The notes under the pieces were generated by a model. It was not told the origin of the DNA, made no database searches, and saw only the letters and a program-made list of their open reading frames with translations. Below, one piece after another: positions 43,711 to 52,474 of a stretch of DNA of 64,000 nucleotides. Each line of letters opens with the position of its first letter. The stretch's first letter is position 1. The DNA lies in NCBI RefSeq assembly GCF_900769625.1, contig NZ_CAAGHK010000014.1, positions 19,971-83,970 on the forward strand. Direction: 5' to 3'. The translations under genes and the position numbers were made by a program. The stretch is from an uncultured Clostridium sp. Lineage in GTDB: Bacteria > Bacillota > Clostridia > Clostridiales > Clostridiaceae.

Positions 43711-45096
43711 CTATTTATTTTCTAAATACTTTTCACCTACGATAACTACATCACCAGCACCTACTGTTAATAGAAGATCACCATCAGAAAGTTTAGATTT
43801 AACATATTCTAAAGCTTCATCATGTGAATGTACATTTGTACATTTTACGCCAGTAGCTCTTATTGCATCTCCAAGCTGGTTAGATGATACAAGTCCAGTG
43901 TCCTTTTCACGAGCAGCATAAATGTCCATTAAGATAAGTTCATCACAGTTATTGAAGCAGTGTGTGAATTCATCAAATAATGTTTTAGTTCTAGTATACG
44001 TATGAGGCTGGAATACACAGTATACTTTGTTGTGTTCTATTTTTTGAGCTGTGCTTAAAGTAGCCTTTATTTCTGTTGGATGATGAGCGTAATCATCAAT
44101 TACAGTAACTCCGTTTAATTCACCTTTATATTCAAATCTCTTATGTGCTCCTTTGCATTTTGATAGACCTTCAATTATTTTATCAGAAGGAATTTTGAAA
44201 ATTAATGAAACACATACGGAAGCAAGTGCATTTAACACATTGTGCTTACCAGGTACATTCAAGCTTAAAGAGAATAACTTTTCATTAGATTTATAAACAT
44301 CAAAAGTCGCGCATCCTATTTTGTTGAATGTAATATTCTTAGCAGTTACATCAACATCGTCATTAAATCCATAGCTTATTGTATTACATTCAGCTTTTGC
44401 AATGACATCTTTAACTCTTTCGTCATCTCCGTATCCAACAAGATATCCGTCATTTGGAATTAATTTTGAGAATTTCATGAAAGTATCAGCTATTTCATCT
44501 ATATCTTTATAGCAGTCTAAGTGGTCTGCATCGATATTTAAAATAATTCCAACGTAAGGGAAGAATTTTAAAAATGATTTTTTATATTCGCATGCTTCAG
44601 TAAGGAAATATTCACTTTTTCCGATTCTGAAGTTTCCATCGATAGCATCCAATTCGCCACCCACTAAGATTGTAGGATCTAAATCTGCAGCTAATGTAAC
44701 ATATGAAAGCATTGATGTACATGTTGTTTTTCCATGAGTTCCAGAAACAGCAACGTTGAACTTATGACCTTTCATTATATGACCTAAAAATTCAGCTCTG
44801 TCCATTAATGAAATACCTTTTTCTTTAGCGGCTACTAATTCAGGATTATCAGATGGAATGGCGGCAGTGTAAACTACTAAATCAACATCTTCTTTAATAT
44901 TATCTTTGTTATGTCCTATGTAAATTTCAGCACCTTCAGATCTTAATTTTTTAATGATAGGTGAATCTTTAAAATCTGAACCAGAAACTTTGAATCCGCT
45001 ATTTAATAAAACAGCAGCAAGACCGCTCATGCTGATACCGCCTATACCTATAAAATGAATTTTTTTATCTCTATCTTTTAAGAAATCAAAAGACAC
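43711..45096 (-). CDS. murC: UDP-N-acetylmuramate--L-alanine ligase
   Basis: 461 residues from a GTG start, AAAGGAG 8 bases upstream. It adds L-alanine to UDP-MurNAc, the first peptide step of peptidoglycan synthesis. Features: the N-terminal Rossmann IHFIGIGGISMSGLA, GSDFKDSP, the ATP-binding GTHGKTTCTSML, and LTEACEYKKSFL. DDYAHHPTEIKATL and VFQPHTYTRTKTL are also present, and the protein ends in TVGAGDVVIVGEKY. It is divergent from purR across a 474-base gap. Confidence 0.97.
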   Translation of the reverse strand: MSFDFLKDRDKKIHFIGIGGISMSGLAAVLLNSGFKVSGSDFKDSPIIKKLRSEGAEIYIGHNKDNIKEDVDLVVYTAAIPSDNPELVAAKEKGISLMDRAEFLGHIMKGHKFNVAVSGTHGKTTCTSMLSYVTLAADLDPTILVGGELDAIDGNFRIGKSEYFLTEACEYKKSFLKFFPYVGIILNIDADHLDCYKDIDEIADTFMKFSKLIPNDGYLVGYGDDERVKDVIAKAECNTISYGFNDDVDVTAKNITFNKIGCATFDVYKSNEKLFSLSLNVPGKHNVLNALASVCVSLIFKIPSDKIIEGLSKCKGAHKRFEYKGELNGVTVIDDYAHHPTEIKATLSTAQKIEHNKVYCVFQPHTYTRTKTLFDEFTHCFNNCDELILMDIYAAREKDTGLVSSNQLGDAIRATGVKCTNVHSHDEALEYVKSKLSDGDLLLTVGAGDVVIVGEKYLENK

Positions 45097-45570
45097 AAAA
45101 TCAACTCCTTTGCTATTTGTAGAACTATTAATTCTAATTCTTATTTAAATTTAAGACATAAAATCAATATTATAATTAATTCTATTGTATAAATTAATGT
45201 AAAAAAACACCATACTATAATAATATTTATAATTTATCATTAATATGTTTTTGATAATTTACACAGCATTTAAAACAAAATTTTAATTTTACACTTTAAC
45301 TATAATTATATACATTTTTTTCTGAATCAACCATAAAATCAGAAAAATATATAAAAAGAATGCATAAAAATTTTATTGTTTAATATTGAAGATTAAGTTT
45401 AGAATATCATCAATATATATATAATTTATTAAATAAATTACCTGGCAATACAAAAAAGTTAACTATATAATATAACTTTATGTATAAAATCATTGATATT
45501 AGTTGAAAATTAGAATAAAATATGAATATTAAATGAATTTAACAAATAAAAATTCGTGTAGGTGATATGA
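45097..45570. other. Divergent control region murC/purR
   Basis: The 474-base region is very A+T-rich. A promoter toward purR is likely at TTGATA (45493-45498) with TAAAAT (45516-45521), 17-base spacer. I searched for PurBox-like CCGAA motifs and did not find a convincing one. No gene is seen. Confidence 0.5.
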
Positions 45571-46386
45571 ATGGAGAAATTTACGAGAAATAAAAGAGTG
45601 GTTGCCATAACTAAAATTTTATTAGAGAATCCTAATAAAATCATTGGGTTAAATAGATTTCTAGAATTATTGAATGCAGCAAAATCTACAATAAGTGAAG
45701 ATATTGTGGTTATAAGAGAAGTTCTTGAAAGACTTCAAATGGGGAAAATAGAAACTGTTGCAGGTGTTGCAGGCGGAATTAAATATATCCCTGGAAATGG
45801 TGATGAAAGCAACAGAGCTTTTGCGTTAGAACTATGCAGGCAATTAGAAGATGATGGCAGAGTTATCCCAGGAAACATCATTTATATGACAGATTTAATG
45901 TATAATCCTGAAATAATAAGTAAAGCAGGTGTTATGCTTTCATCATGCTTTAAAGCAACTGATGTGGATTATGTTATTACTGTTGAGACAAAAGGTATAC
46001 CTCTTGCTTATGAAGTTGCAAGAAATTTAGGAGTACAATTAGTTATCGCAAGAAGAGACAGTCAGGTAACTGAAGGTCCTACAATGACAATAAATTATGT
46101 ATCGGGAAGCAACGGAAGACTTCAGCAGATGTCATTATCTAAAAAGTCAATGAAAAATAACAGCAGGTGTATTTTCATTGATGATTTTATGAAGGGCGGC
46201 GGAACTGCAATTGGAATTAAGGATTTATTAAAGGAGTTTGATAGTGAGTTAGTTGGAATTGGAGTTTTAGTTGATAATAAACAGATAGAAAAGAAGCTTG
46301 TAGATGAGTATGTATCTATTGTTGAATTAAAAAAAGTAGATAAATCTGCAATAGTAGGAATACAGCCATCAAAGTTATTTTCTTAA
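45571..46386 (+). CDS. purR: Purine operon regulator PurR
   Basis: 271 residues. The Bacillus-type PurR has an N-terminal winged helix (about 1-72, RNKRVVAITKILLENPNKII) and a phosphoribosyltransferase-like domain. Its PRPP site IFIDDFMKGGGTAIG (about residues 202-216) is intact. PRPP binding lowers DNA binding, linking purine synthesis to supply. The order purR-spoVG-glmU-prs matches B. subtilis, without the yabJ gene that stands between purR and spoVG there. GTAGGTGATATGA serves as ribosome site. Confidence 0.95.
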   Translation: MEKFTRNKRVVAITKILLENPNKIIGLNRFLELLNAAKSTISEDIVVIREVLERLQMGKIETVAGVAGGIKYIPGNGDESNRAFALELCRQLEDDGRVIPGNIIYMTDLMYNPEIISKAGVMLSSCFKATDVDYVITVETKGIPLAYEVARNLGVQLVIARRDSQVTEGPTMTINYVSGSNGRLQQMSLSKKSMKNNSRCIFIDDFMKGGGTAIGIKDLLKEFDSELVGIGVLVDNKQIEKKLVDEYVSIVELKKVDKSAIVGIQPSKLFS

Positions 46387-46419
46387 TTTTAAAAATAATA
46401 TCTATTGGATATTGTATAG

Positions 46420-46455
46420 AGAGCAGGAAGGTCAGCAGCTTTCCTGTTCTTTTAT
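46420..46455 (+). terminator. Terminator after purR
   Basis: A 9-bp stem (46421-46429 with 46441-46449, one wobble) is followed by TTTTAT. Confidence 0.75.
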
Positions 46456-46472
46456 ACTGTAAAGAGATACAA

Positions 46473-46515
46473 AATTATATATAGAATTATATATAGAATT
46501 ATATATAGAATTATA
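46473..46515. repeat. 12-bp tandem repeat
   Basis: AATTATATATAG is repeated in perfect tandem at 46473, 46485 and 46497, with a partial fourth copy to 46515. It is a candidate variable-number repeat upstream of spoVG. Confidence 0.85.
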
Positions 46516-46586
46516 AAAGTAATTTGTTGGTTATCATGTTAGTTAATAAAAAAATAAATTTTCTTCTATATTTATTCGTAAAAAAA

Positions 46587-46613
46587 AGGGATTTAGAAAT
46601 TTATGGAGAAATT
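46587..46613 (+). promoter_or_regulatory. Candidate sigma-H promoter of spoVG
   Basis: GGATTT (46589-46594) and GAAATT (46608-46613) are 13 bases apart. This is the arrangement of the sigma-H promoter of B. subtilis spoVG (GGATTT then GGAATT, from memory). It lies 44 bases before the start. Confidence 0.45.
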
Positions 46614-46656
46614 ATATAAATATTAACTAATTTTAAAGCAACTGGAGGGATTAACT

Positions 46657-46932
46657 ATGCAAATTACAGACGTTAGAATTAGAAAAATAGCATCTGAAGG
46701 TAAAATGAAGGGAATTGTTTCTGTGACATTTGATAATGAATTTGTTGTTCATGATATTAAAGTTATAGAAGGTCAAATGGGCTTATTTATAGCTATGCCA
46801 AGTAGAAAAACACCAGATGGAGAGTTTAAAGACATTGCTCATCCAATTAATACAGAGGCAAGAGAAAAAATTCAGACTGCTATTTTAGAAGCATATGAAA
46901 AAGCTTTAGCAGAAGAAACAACTCAAGAATAG
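46657..46932 (+). CDS. spoVG: Septation protein SpoVG
   Basis: 91 residues, CTGGAGGG site before ATG. It is nearly all one conserved domain: MQITDVRIRKIASEGKMKGI, VTFDNEFVVHDIKVIEGQMG and FIAMPSRKTPDGEFKDIAHPIN. SpoVG is a small DNA/RNA-binding regulator that affects asymmetric septation and cell-wall genes. The gene is monocistronic, bounded by terminators, and has a possible sigma-H promoter. Confidence 0.97.
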   Translation: MQITDVRIRKIASEGKMKGIVSVTFDNEFVVHDIKVIEGQMGLFIAMPSRKTPDGEFKDIAHPINTEAREKIQTAILEAYEKALAEETTQE

Positions 46933-46950
46933 TTTTACGAGAAAGTTTAG

Positions 46951-46977
46951 GAGGAAGAGATAATCTTCCTCTTTTTT
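46951..46977 (+). terminator. Terminator after spoVG
   Basis: A perfect 8-bp stem (46951-46958 with 46964-46971) is followed by T6. Confidence 0.85.
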
Positions 46978-47052
46978 CTGTTGATATATTTTATTAATAT
47001 TAAATTCTTATTAAATATAAGAAAGATATCAAGATTTTATCCTTTAATTATT

Positions 47053-47138
47053 AATTGTGAAATCTCAATTGATAATTGGAATATATACATAGTATATTTT
47101 TTAGGTTTAATGACCACGAGTAATTGTCAATTGTAGGA
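47053..47138. repeat. Degenerate palindromic repeat upstream of glmU
   Basis: AATCTCAATTGATAATTGGA (47061-47080) and TAATTGTCAATTGTAGG (about 47121-47137) resemble the ends of the repeat family at 15136 and 17233, but the pairing between them is weak. The rest of the 311-base gap shows no gene. Confidence 0.35.
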
Positions 47139-47243
47139 ATGATATCTTGAAATAAAAGTATGTTTCCAATATAATTAGTATGAATATTACAAGAAAAGAA
47201 TAAGTTAATTAATCGTTTAATTAATATAAATGAGGTGTTATTT

Positions 47244-48614
47244 ATGTATAAATGTGCGCTAGTTCTAGCAGCTGGGCAAGGTAAGAGAATAAAATCAGAT
47301 TTACCTAAAGTGTTACACAAGGTTTGTGGCAAGGAAATGGTAAAACATGTTATAGATTCAGTAAGAAGTGCTGGAATTGATGATGTGAATTTAATAATAG
47401 GAAAGGGTGCAGAACTTGTAAAAGAAAGAACAAGTGATAGAAGTGTATCATATTCACTTCAAGCCGAACAGATTGGTACAGGTCATGCTGTTAAATGTGC
47501 CAAAGAATTTTTAAATGGTAAGAAAGGTGTAGTTGCAGTATTTGCTGGAGATACACCATTAATAAAAACATCTACTATTGAAAGACTATTTGCAGAACAT
47601 ATCAATAATGAAAATTCTGCAACTATACTTACTTCTTTGGTTGAAGATCCAACAGGTTACGGAAGAATAGTAAGAGATGATGATGGTGAAGTATTAAAGA
47701 TAGTTGAACATAAGGACTGTAACGAAGAAGAACTTAAAATTAATGAAATGAATACAGCTATCTATTGCTTTGATATTGAATTATTGGTAAATGCTTTAGA
47801 TAAAATAAATAATAATAACAATCAAGGTGAATATTATTTAACTGATGTCATAGAAATATTAAAGGAAGAAAATAAAAAAGTAGGAGCTGTTGTGACTGAA
47901 TTTGAAGAAACAATCGGTGTTAATTCAAGAGTTCAGCTTGCAGAAGCTGAAGAAATTCTTAGAAATAGAATAAATATTATGCACATGGATAATGGTGTTA
48001 CTTTAATAGATCCTAAGACAACATATATCGGAGTTGATGTTGAAATAGGAAAGGATACAATTATTTATCCTAACAATATTTTAGAAGGCAACACAAAAAT
48101 AGGTGAAAGATGTATTTTATATCAAAATTCAAGAATAACTAATAGTGTTATTGGGAATGATGTAGATATTCAATCTTCTGTAATATTAGACAGTAAAGTT
48201 GGAGAAAATACTACAGTTGGACCTTTTGCTTATATCCGTCCAGAAAGTACAATAGGTAAACATGCAAGAATTGGTGATTTCGTTGAAATTAAGAAGTCTA
48301 CAATTGGCGATGGAACAAAAGTATCACACTTAACTTATATTGGAGATGCTGAAGTAGGTTCAGATTGTAATTTCGGATGTGGTACTGTAGTTGTAAATTA
48401 TGATGGTAAGGTAAAACATAAGACAATAATAGGAAATCACAGCTTCATTGGATGTAATACAAATCTTGTATCACCAGTAAAAGTTGCTGATAATACTTAT
48501 ATTGCAGCTGGATCAACTATTACATCAGAAGTAAAAGAAGGGGACCTTGCAATAGCAAGAGCTAAGCAGAGAAACATTAGCGGATGGGTAGAAAAAAAAG
48601 GATTAAAAAAGTAG
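47244..48614 (+). CDS. glmU: Bifunctional UDP-GlcNAc pyrophosphorylase / GlcN-1-P acetyltransferase
   Basis: 456 residues from the ATG at 47244; the in-frame GTG at 47235 lies inside the TGAGGTG ribosome site. The N-terminal uridylyltransferase shows LAAGQGKRIKSDLPKVLHKVCGK and VAVFAGDTPLI. From about residue 255 a left-handed beta-helix of hexapeptide repeats carries the acetyltransferase (GPFAYIRPESTIGKHARIGDFVEIKKS, HLTYIGDAEVG, NFGCGTVVVNYDGKVKHKT). It makes UDP-GlcNAc for peptidoglycan. prs follows after 47 bases, so the two are probably co-transcribed as in Bacillus. Confidence 0.97.
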   Translation: MYKCALVLAAGQGKRIKSDLPKVLHKVCGKEMVKHVIDSVRSAGIDDVNLIIGKGAELVKERTSDRSVSYSLQAEQIGTGHAVKCAKEFLNGKKGVVAVFAGDTPLIKTSTIERLFAEHINNENSATILTSLVEDPTGYGRIVRDDDGEVLKIVEHKDCNEEELKINEMNTAIYCFDIELLVNALDKINNNNNQGEYYLTDVIEILKEENKKVGAVVTEFEETIGVNSRVQLAEAEEILRNRINIMHMDNGVTLIDPKTTYIGVDVEIGKDTIIYPNNILEGNTKIGERCILYQNSRITNSVIGNDVDIQSSVILDSKVGENTTVGPFAYIRPESTIGKHARIGDFVEIKKSTIGDGTKVSHLTYIGDAEVGSDCNFGCGTVVVNYDGKVKHKTIIGNHSFIGCNTNLVSPVKVADNTYIAAGSTITSEVKEGDLAIARAKQRNISGWVEKKGLKK

Positions 48615-48661
48615 GATTTTAAATCATAATAATCCATATATTTTAAGGAGGTCTTCTTAAT

Positions 48662-49627
48662 ATGATAACTCACGGAAAAAATATTAAAATTTTTGCAGGA
48701 AATTCTCATAAGCAGTTAGCAGAAGATATTTCAGATATCTTAGGAGTTCCAGTTGGAAAATCAAAGGTCTCAACTTTTAGTGATGGGGAAATATCAGTAG
48801 ATATTAATGAAACTGTAAGAGGTATGGATGTATTTATAGTTCAATCTACCTGCTCGCCAGTCAATAACAATCTGATGGAATTGTTAATAATGATAGATGC
48901 ATTTAAGAGAGCGTCAGCAGGAAGAATAACAGCAGTAATACCCTATTACGGATATGCAAGACAGGATAGAAAAGCAAAATCAAGAGATCCTATTACAGCA
49001 AAGCTTGTTGCCGATGTATTGACAGCTGCAGGTGCAAACAGAGTACTGACTATGGATTTACATGCAGCACAGATACAAGGTTATTTTAATATTCCAGTAG
49101 ATCATTTATTAGGAGGACCAATACTTGCAGAGTATTTCATATCAAAAGGGCTTGAGGATCAGGATGATGTAGTTGTTGTATCTCCTGACCTTGGAAGTGT
49201 AACAAGAGCAAGAAAATTTGCTGACAACTTACATGCACCAATAGCTATTATTGATAAAAGAAGACCAAAAGCAAATGTTTCTGAAATAATGAATATTATT
49301 GGTGAAGTTGAAGGTAAGAGATGTATATTGATAGATGATATGATTGATACAGCTGGAACTATAACTAATGCTGCTAATGCACTTAAGAATTTAGGAGCTA
49401 AAAATGTATATGCATGTTGTACACATGGGGTTTTATCTGGACCTGCAATGGACAGAATAAACAAATCTGCAATAGAAGAACTCGTAATGCTTAATACAAT
49501 TCCATTAAGCGAAGAAAAGGAATCTGCAAAAATAAGATCTATATCAGTTGCACCTTTATTTGCAGAAGCAATTAAAAGAATATATGATGATCAGCCAATC
49601 AGTAAATTATTTGAATACCAGAAATAA
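48662..49627 (+). CDS. prs: Ribose-phosphate pyrophosphokinase
   Basis: 321 residues, AAGGAGG site before ATG. It makes PRPP from ribose-5-phosphate and ATP. Family sites: FSDGEISVDINETVRG, IPYYGYARQDRKAKSRDPITAKLVADVL, MDLHAAQIQGYFNIPVDHL, VSPDLGSVTRARKFAD and the PRPP loop CILIDDMIDTAGTITNAA. PRPP is also the effector of the PurR protein encoded just upstream. Confidence 0.97.
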   Translation: MITHGKNIKIFAGNSHKQLAEDISDILGVPVGKSKVSTFSDGEISVDINETVRGMDVFIVQSTCSPVNNNLMELLIMIDAFKRASAGRITAVIPYYGYARQDRKAKSRDPITAKLVADVLTAAGANRVLTMDLHAAQIQGYFNIPVDHLLGGPILAEYFISKGLEDQDDVVVVSPDLGSVTRARKFADNLHAPIAIIDKRRPKANVSEIMNIIGEVEGKRCILIDDMIDTAGTITNAANALKNLGAKNVYACCTHGVLSGPAMDRINKSAIEELVMLNTIPLSEEKESAKIRSISVAPLFAEAIKRIYDDQPISKLFEYQK

Positions 49628-49657
49628 TACATAAAGATAAAAAAGCACTCATAATAA

Positions 49658-49700
49658 AAAAACTCCCTTCATGGTTATAGCCATAGAGGGAGTTTTAAGG
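49658..49700 (+). terminator. Terminator after prs
   Basis: A stem AACTCCCT (49661-49668) with AGGGAGTT (49687-49694) is extended by an inner ATGG/CCAT pairing and followed by TT; A-runs lie on the other side. Confidence 0.7.
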
Positions 49701-49735
49701 TTATAATATAAGGAATTGAAAGGAAGTGCATTTAT

Positions 49736-50422
49736 ATGGAAGGAACAATGGGTAAGATTCTCATTGTAGATGATGATGAAAACATCTGTGAAATAATAGA
49801 TATGTATCTAAAGAGTATTGGATATAATACTAAAATAGCTTCAAATGGCAGGGAAGCAAAGCAGTTATATCTTGATTATAATCCAGACCTGATATTGCTT
49901 GATATGATGATTCCTCAGGTTGATGGTATTGATGTACTCAAATGGATCAGAAAGCAGGGAGAAAAACCTGTGATAATGATTACAGCTAAGGGAGATACTT
50001 TTGATAAGGTTTTAGCATTAGAATTAGGAGCAGATGATTATATAGTTAAGCCATTTGAGCCAAAGGAATTGTTAGCAAGAGTAAAAGCGGTTTTAAGAAG
50101 ATATTACATTGATAGTTCTAAAAATGAAGTGATTAAATTAAGTGATTTAACTATTGATTCTACATCTTATAAAGTTATATATGATGGTAATTATGTTAAA
50201 ATGCCGCCAAAGGAATTTGAACTGCTATATTATTTAGCTAGTAATAAAAACAAGGTATTTACAAGAGAACAGCTTTTATGTGAAGTGTGGGGATATGATT
50301 ATCCTGGGGATTCAAGAACTGTAGATGTTCATGTAAAAAGACTTAGAGAAAAACTTAGTGGTGGAGAACAGTGGCAGATTGAGACTGTCTGGGGTGTCGG
50401 ATATAAATTCGAGGTAAAATAA
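49736..50422 (+). CDS. OmpR-family response regulator
   Basis: 228 residues. The receiver domain has ILIVDDDENICEII and the phospho-acceptor Asp in DLILLDMMIPQVDG (about residue 58), with the conserved MITAKG and ADDYIVKPFEPKEL. A winged-helix DNA-binding domain follows (MPPKEFELLYYLASNKNKVFTREQLL, SRTVDVHVKRLREKL). The ATG at 49736 has AAAGGAAG upstream; the ATG at 49748 (MGKILIV) is an alternative. The gene is coupled to the following histidine kinase, with no gap. The pair stands between prs and pth, where B. subtilis has ctc. Confidence 0.93.
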   Translation: MEGTMGKILIVDDDENICEIIDMYLKSIGYNTKIASNGREAKQLYLDYNPDLILLDMMIPQVDGIDVLKWIRKQGEKPVIMITAKGDTFDKVLALELGADDYIVKPFEPKELLARVKAVLRRYYIDSSKNEVIKLSDLTIDSTSYKVIYDGNYVKMPPKEFELLYYLASNKNKVFTREQLLCEVWGYDYPGDSRTVDVHVKRLREKLSGGEQWQIETVWGVGYKFEVK

Positions 50423-51844
50423 ATGATAAGAAAGAGTCTGCTTTTTAAGTTAATAGTTATTAATGGAATAATTTTAGGCTTTATTCTACATTTTCTTGCA
50501 TTTGCATTATCATTATGGTTTAAGCAAAACTTTTTTGATGAAAAGAAGACTATATTTGAAAATACCGGTGATTATCTTTCAGAAGCAGTAGAATATTATA
50601 ATAAACCAAGTTTGAATCTTGAAAGTATGAAACTTCAGGGAATTATTGATATGGCTAGCATTTCAATTGATGCAGATATTGTCATTATTGATGAAAAAAA
50701 CAATAAATATATTTCATCAGATAAGGATAAAATCAATGAATATCCTGTTGTATCAGAAGATAATATTAAACTGCTTGAAGAAGGGCAGTATGTTGAGTGT
50801 ATAAATGATTATTATACATATTTATATCCAGTAATTGATGGTGATAATTTTGAAGGATATATAATAATGACATGTCCTCTTGCAGAAATTAACAGCAAAT
50901 TAAATAAAATATACATGATAATATGGATGGCATCTATATGCACAATATTATTTTCTATAGTTATATTATCTTTATTTGCCAAGACTTTTTTAATAAATCC
51001 ACTGGCACAACTAAATAGTGCAGCTAAAAAGTTTGCTAATGGTGAAGTTGATAAGAGAGTTAATATATGCTCAGAAGATGAAATTGGACAACTCGCTGAG
51101 TCTTTTAATGTTATGGCTGAATCTATTGAGAAGGTTGAGATGAACAGAAGGGATTTTATATCTAATGTATCTCATGAACTTAGATCCCCTATAACATCAA
51201 TTAAAGGTTTTATAGCAGGAATAATTGATGGAGTAATACCTGAGGAAAAAGAACATGAGTATCTTGAAAGAGCATATTTTGAAATACAGAGACTGACAAG
51301 ACTAATAAATGATTTATTAGATTTATCGGCAATTTCTTCAGGAAAACTGAAATTTAATATAAAAAAAGTTGATATAAATGAGATTATTAGAAGATGTATA
51401 ATTAATAACGAAAGAAAATTAAAGGAAAAGGGAATAATATTAGAAGTATCTATGCAGTATGATAAATGTTTTGTAAAAACTGATGAGGATAAAATAATTC
51501 AGGTAATAACAAATCTATTAGATAATTCTATAAAATATTGTGGAGATAAAGGATTTATAAAATGTAGGGTATATCACAAAAATACTAAAGTTTTTGTTGA
51601 AATATATAATAATGGACCTATGCTCACAGAGGAAGAAAAAATACATATATGGGATAGATTTTATAAATCTGATAAATCGAGAACTAACAAAGTAAGCACA
51701 GGACTCGGACTTCCAATTGTAAGAATGATTCTTAAAGAGATGGGAGAAGAAGTATGGGCTGAAAATGACAGCAGGAAAGGTGTCAGATTTATTTTTACAC
51801 TTCCAAAATGTAAGGTTAAAAATACAGCAGTATCAAAAGAATAA
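50423..51844 (+). CDS. Membrane sensor histidine kinase
   Basis: 473 residues; the ATG immediately follows the response-regulator stop. Two membrane segments (about residues 9-31 and 164-186) flank an extracytoplasmic sensor domain of about 130 residues. A HAMP linker follows (FLINPLAQLNSAAKKFANGEVDKRV). HisKA has the phospho-acceptor His251 in SNVSHELRSPITSIKGF. The ATPase region shows the N box LLDNSIKYCGD, IWDRFYKSDKSR and GLGLPIVRMILKEMG. The signal is unknown; surroundings concern cell wall and translation. Confidence 0.94.
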   Translation: MIRKSLLFKLIVINGIILGFILHFLAFALSLWFKQNFFDEKKTIFENTGDYLSEAVEYYNKPSLNLESMKLQGIIDMASISIDADIVIIDEKNNKYISSDKDKINEYPVVSEDNIKLLEEGQYVECINDYYTYLYPVIDGDNFEGYIIMTCPLAEINSKLNKIYMIIWMASICTILFSIVILSLFAKTFLINPLAQLNSAAKKFANGEVDKRVNICSEDEIGQLAESFNVMAESIEKVEMNRRDFISNVSHELRSPITSIKGFIAGIIDGVIPEEKEHEYLERAYFEIQRLTRLINDLLDLSAISSGKLKFNIKKVDINEIIRRCIINNERKLKEKGIILEVSMQYDKCFVKTDEDKIIQVITNLLDNSIKYCGDKGFIKCRVYHKNTKVFVEIYNNGPMLTEEEKIHIWDRFYKSDKSRTNKVSTGLGLPIVRMILKEMGEEVWAENDSRKGVRFIFTLPKCKVKNTAVSKE

Positions 51845-51884
51845 TAACGATGAATACTGTATGGTAATTTAGGAGGAATTTTTT

Positions 51885-52460
51885 ATGTTTTTAATAGTTG
51901 GATTAGGCAACCCAGGAAGTCAGTATGAAGATACTAGACATAATATAGGCTTTAAAGTTGTTGATAATATTGCAAAAGAGTATAATATTGAAATAAACAG
52001 GCAAAAATTTAAAGGTATGTGCGGTGAAGGGTTTATAAATGGAGAAAAAGTTATTTTATTAAAACCTTCTACATATATGAATTTGAGCGGAGAAAGTATT
52101 AGAGAAGTGGTAGATTTCTATAAGTTATCGAATGAAGACTTAGTAGTTATTTATGACGATATCAGTCTTGATGTAGGAAGACTTAGAATTCGTGAAAAAG
52201 GCAGTGCTGGCGGGCACAATGGTATAAAAAGCATAATAGCACATCTTGGAACGGATATTTTTCCAAGAATAAAAGTAGGCGTAGGACAACCCAACGTAGA
52301 TTTGGTTAACTATGTCTTAGGTAAGTTTACAAAAGAGGAAATGGAAGTTTTAAGTGAGAGCATAGATGCTTCAACGAAAGCTGTAAGAGAAATGTTAAGC
52401 AGTGATGTTAAAACAGCCATGAATATATATAATGGATTCAAGGCAAGTAAAAGTATTTAA
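51885..52460 (+). CDS. pth: Peptidyl-tRNA hydrolase
   Basis: 191 residues, AGGAGG site before ATG. It releases tRNA from prematurely dissociated peptidyl-tRNA. Family motifs: IVGLGNPGSQYEDTRHNIGF with the catalytic His at about residue 19, LLKPSTYMNLSGESI, VIYDDISLDVGRLRIREKGSAGGHNGIKSI. It was spoVC in B. subtilis. mfd starts 14 bases downstream; the small fin (yabK) gene found between them in Bacillus is missing. Confidence 0.97.
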   Translation: MFLIVGLGNPGSQYEDTRHNIGFKVVDNIAKEYNIEINRQKFKGMCGEGFINGEKVILLKPSTYMNLSGESIREVVDFYKLSNEDLVVIYDDISLDVGRLRIREKGSAGGHNGIKSIIAHLGTDIFPRIKVGVGQPNVDLVNYVLGKFTKEEMEVLSESIDASTKAVREMLSSDVKTAMNIYNGFKASKSI

Positions 52461-52474
52461 GGATGGTGCATGGA

